From Pseudobdellovibrio sp. (GTDB lineage Bacteria; Bdellovibrionota; Bdellovibrionia; Bdellovibrionales; Bdellovibrionaceae): a DNA stretch of 15,089 nucleotides. The notes below the pieces were generated by a model. It was not told where the DNA came from and did no database searches. It worked only from the letters and a program-made list of their open reading frames with translations. The translations under genes were made by a program, and so were the position numbers. Each line of letters starts with the position of its first letter. The stretch's first letter is position 1. This document shows positions 14,910-15,089 of this stretch, piece by piece. The stretch is taken from contig JANWIU010000091.1 in NCBI GenBank assembly GCA_025449725.1, positions 1-15,089 of the forward strand, in the 5' to 3' direction.

Positions 14910-14986
14910 GCTTTGAAAATTCTTTGGCCGATATTTTCGACACAAACAGCCCTAGTCGAAAATATCGGCCAAAGAATTTTCAAAGC
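14910..14986. repeat. Perfect 32-bp inverted repeat after lpd
   Basis: The left arm at 14910-14941 and the right arm at 14955-14986 are exact reverse complements with a 13-base loop (14942-14954, acaaacagcccta). The arms start gctttgaaaattc and have ggccgatattttcgac on the loop side. Four more bases (aggt at 14901-14904, acct at 14987-14990) could pair beyond a bulge. No U tract follows on either strand, so it is not a canonical intrinsic terminator, although in RNA it would make a very stable hairpin that could end or protect the operon transcript. Confidence 0.95.
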
Positions 14987-14995
14987 ACCTATCCT

Positions 14996-15061
14996 ATGAC
15001 TGAACGCCCGACTCAAAACAATTTCCCGCTCAAATTCATCCGTGAATATATCGCTAATTAG
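14996..15061 (+). CDS. Possible 21-residue small ORF after the hairpin
   Basis: An ATG ten bases after the inverted repeat opens a 21-codon frame (MTERPTQNNF then PLKFIREYIAN) ending in TAG. The peptide is soluble and slightly basic. There is no Shine-Dalgarno sequence before the ATG. AGGA (15060-15063) overlaps the stop and could serve a following gene that starts near or beyond the window edge. It may be a leader peptide or chance. Confidence 0.15.
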   Translation: MTERPTQNNFPLKFIREYIAN

Positions 15062-15089
15062 GAAATTACAGTTAGAGTGACGTATTTTA

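Noticed and set aside
14910..14986. Inverted repeat read as an IS terminal repeat pair
   Set aside because: Only 13 bases separate the arms, with no transposase and no evident target duplication.
14639..15016. Antisense frame over the lpd end and the inverted repeat
   Set aside because: It runs through the conserved E3 dimerisation domain and through both hairpin arms. There is no start signal or recognisable protein.

Overview
The window reads as ordinary chromosome of a Gram-negative, aerobic heterotroph of moderate GC content. It carries a secreted protein, a predicted outer-membrane beta-barrel, a lipoprotein and a prepilin-like protein beside central-metabolism genes. The protein style and the Gram-negative envelope suggest a Bdellovibrio-like bacterium (Bdellovibrionota). 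That is an inference from general resemblance; no 16S or other decisive marker is present. I see no mobile element, CRISPR array, tRNA or rRNA, and no gene-free stretch above 300 bases.

Layout. (a) 1-1253, plus strand: the 3' part of radA (DNA repair and recombination), then a single-domain cyclic-nucleotide-binding protein, probably cotranscribed. (b) 1258-1599, minus: a small secreted protein of unknown function. (c) 1833-3599, plus: two envelope genes, a predicted beta-barrel with an Ala/Thr-rich linker and a lipoprotein with an Ala/Pro-rich linker. (d) 3622-5112, minus: glpK. It diverges from a plsC-like acyltransferase (5161-5931, plus), so glycerol phosphorylation and glycerolipid acylation sit head to head. 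(e) 5928-8593, minus: gpmA, hutI, an unknown soluble protein and a prepilin-like protein. gpmA and hutI abut (TAA then ATG), and the last two overlap. (f) 8699-14902, plus: sucA, sucB, an SDR-family oxidoreductase and lpd, which together supply E1, E2 and E3 of the 2-oxoglutarate dehydrogenase complex with an SDR gene inserted. (g) 14903-15089: a perfect 32-bp inverted repeat and a possible 21-codon ORF.

Together the metabolic genes cover parts of glycolysis (gpmA), glycerol entry (glpK), histidine degradation (hutI) and the TCA cycle (sucAB-lpd). I do not see a clearly new multi-gene system. The items most worth a second look are the 32-bp inverted repeat after lpd, a 13-bp hairpin embedded in hutI, the SDR gene inside the 2-oxoglutarate dehydrogenase operon, the prepilin-like pair, and the beta-barrel/lipoprotein pair.
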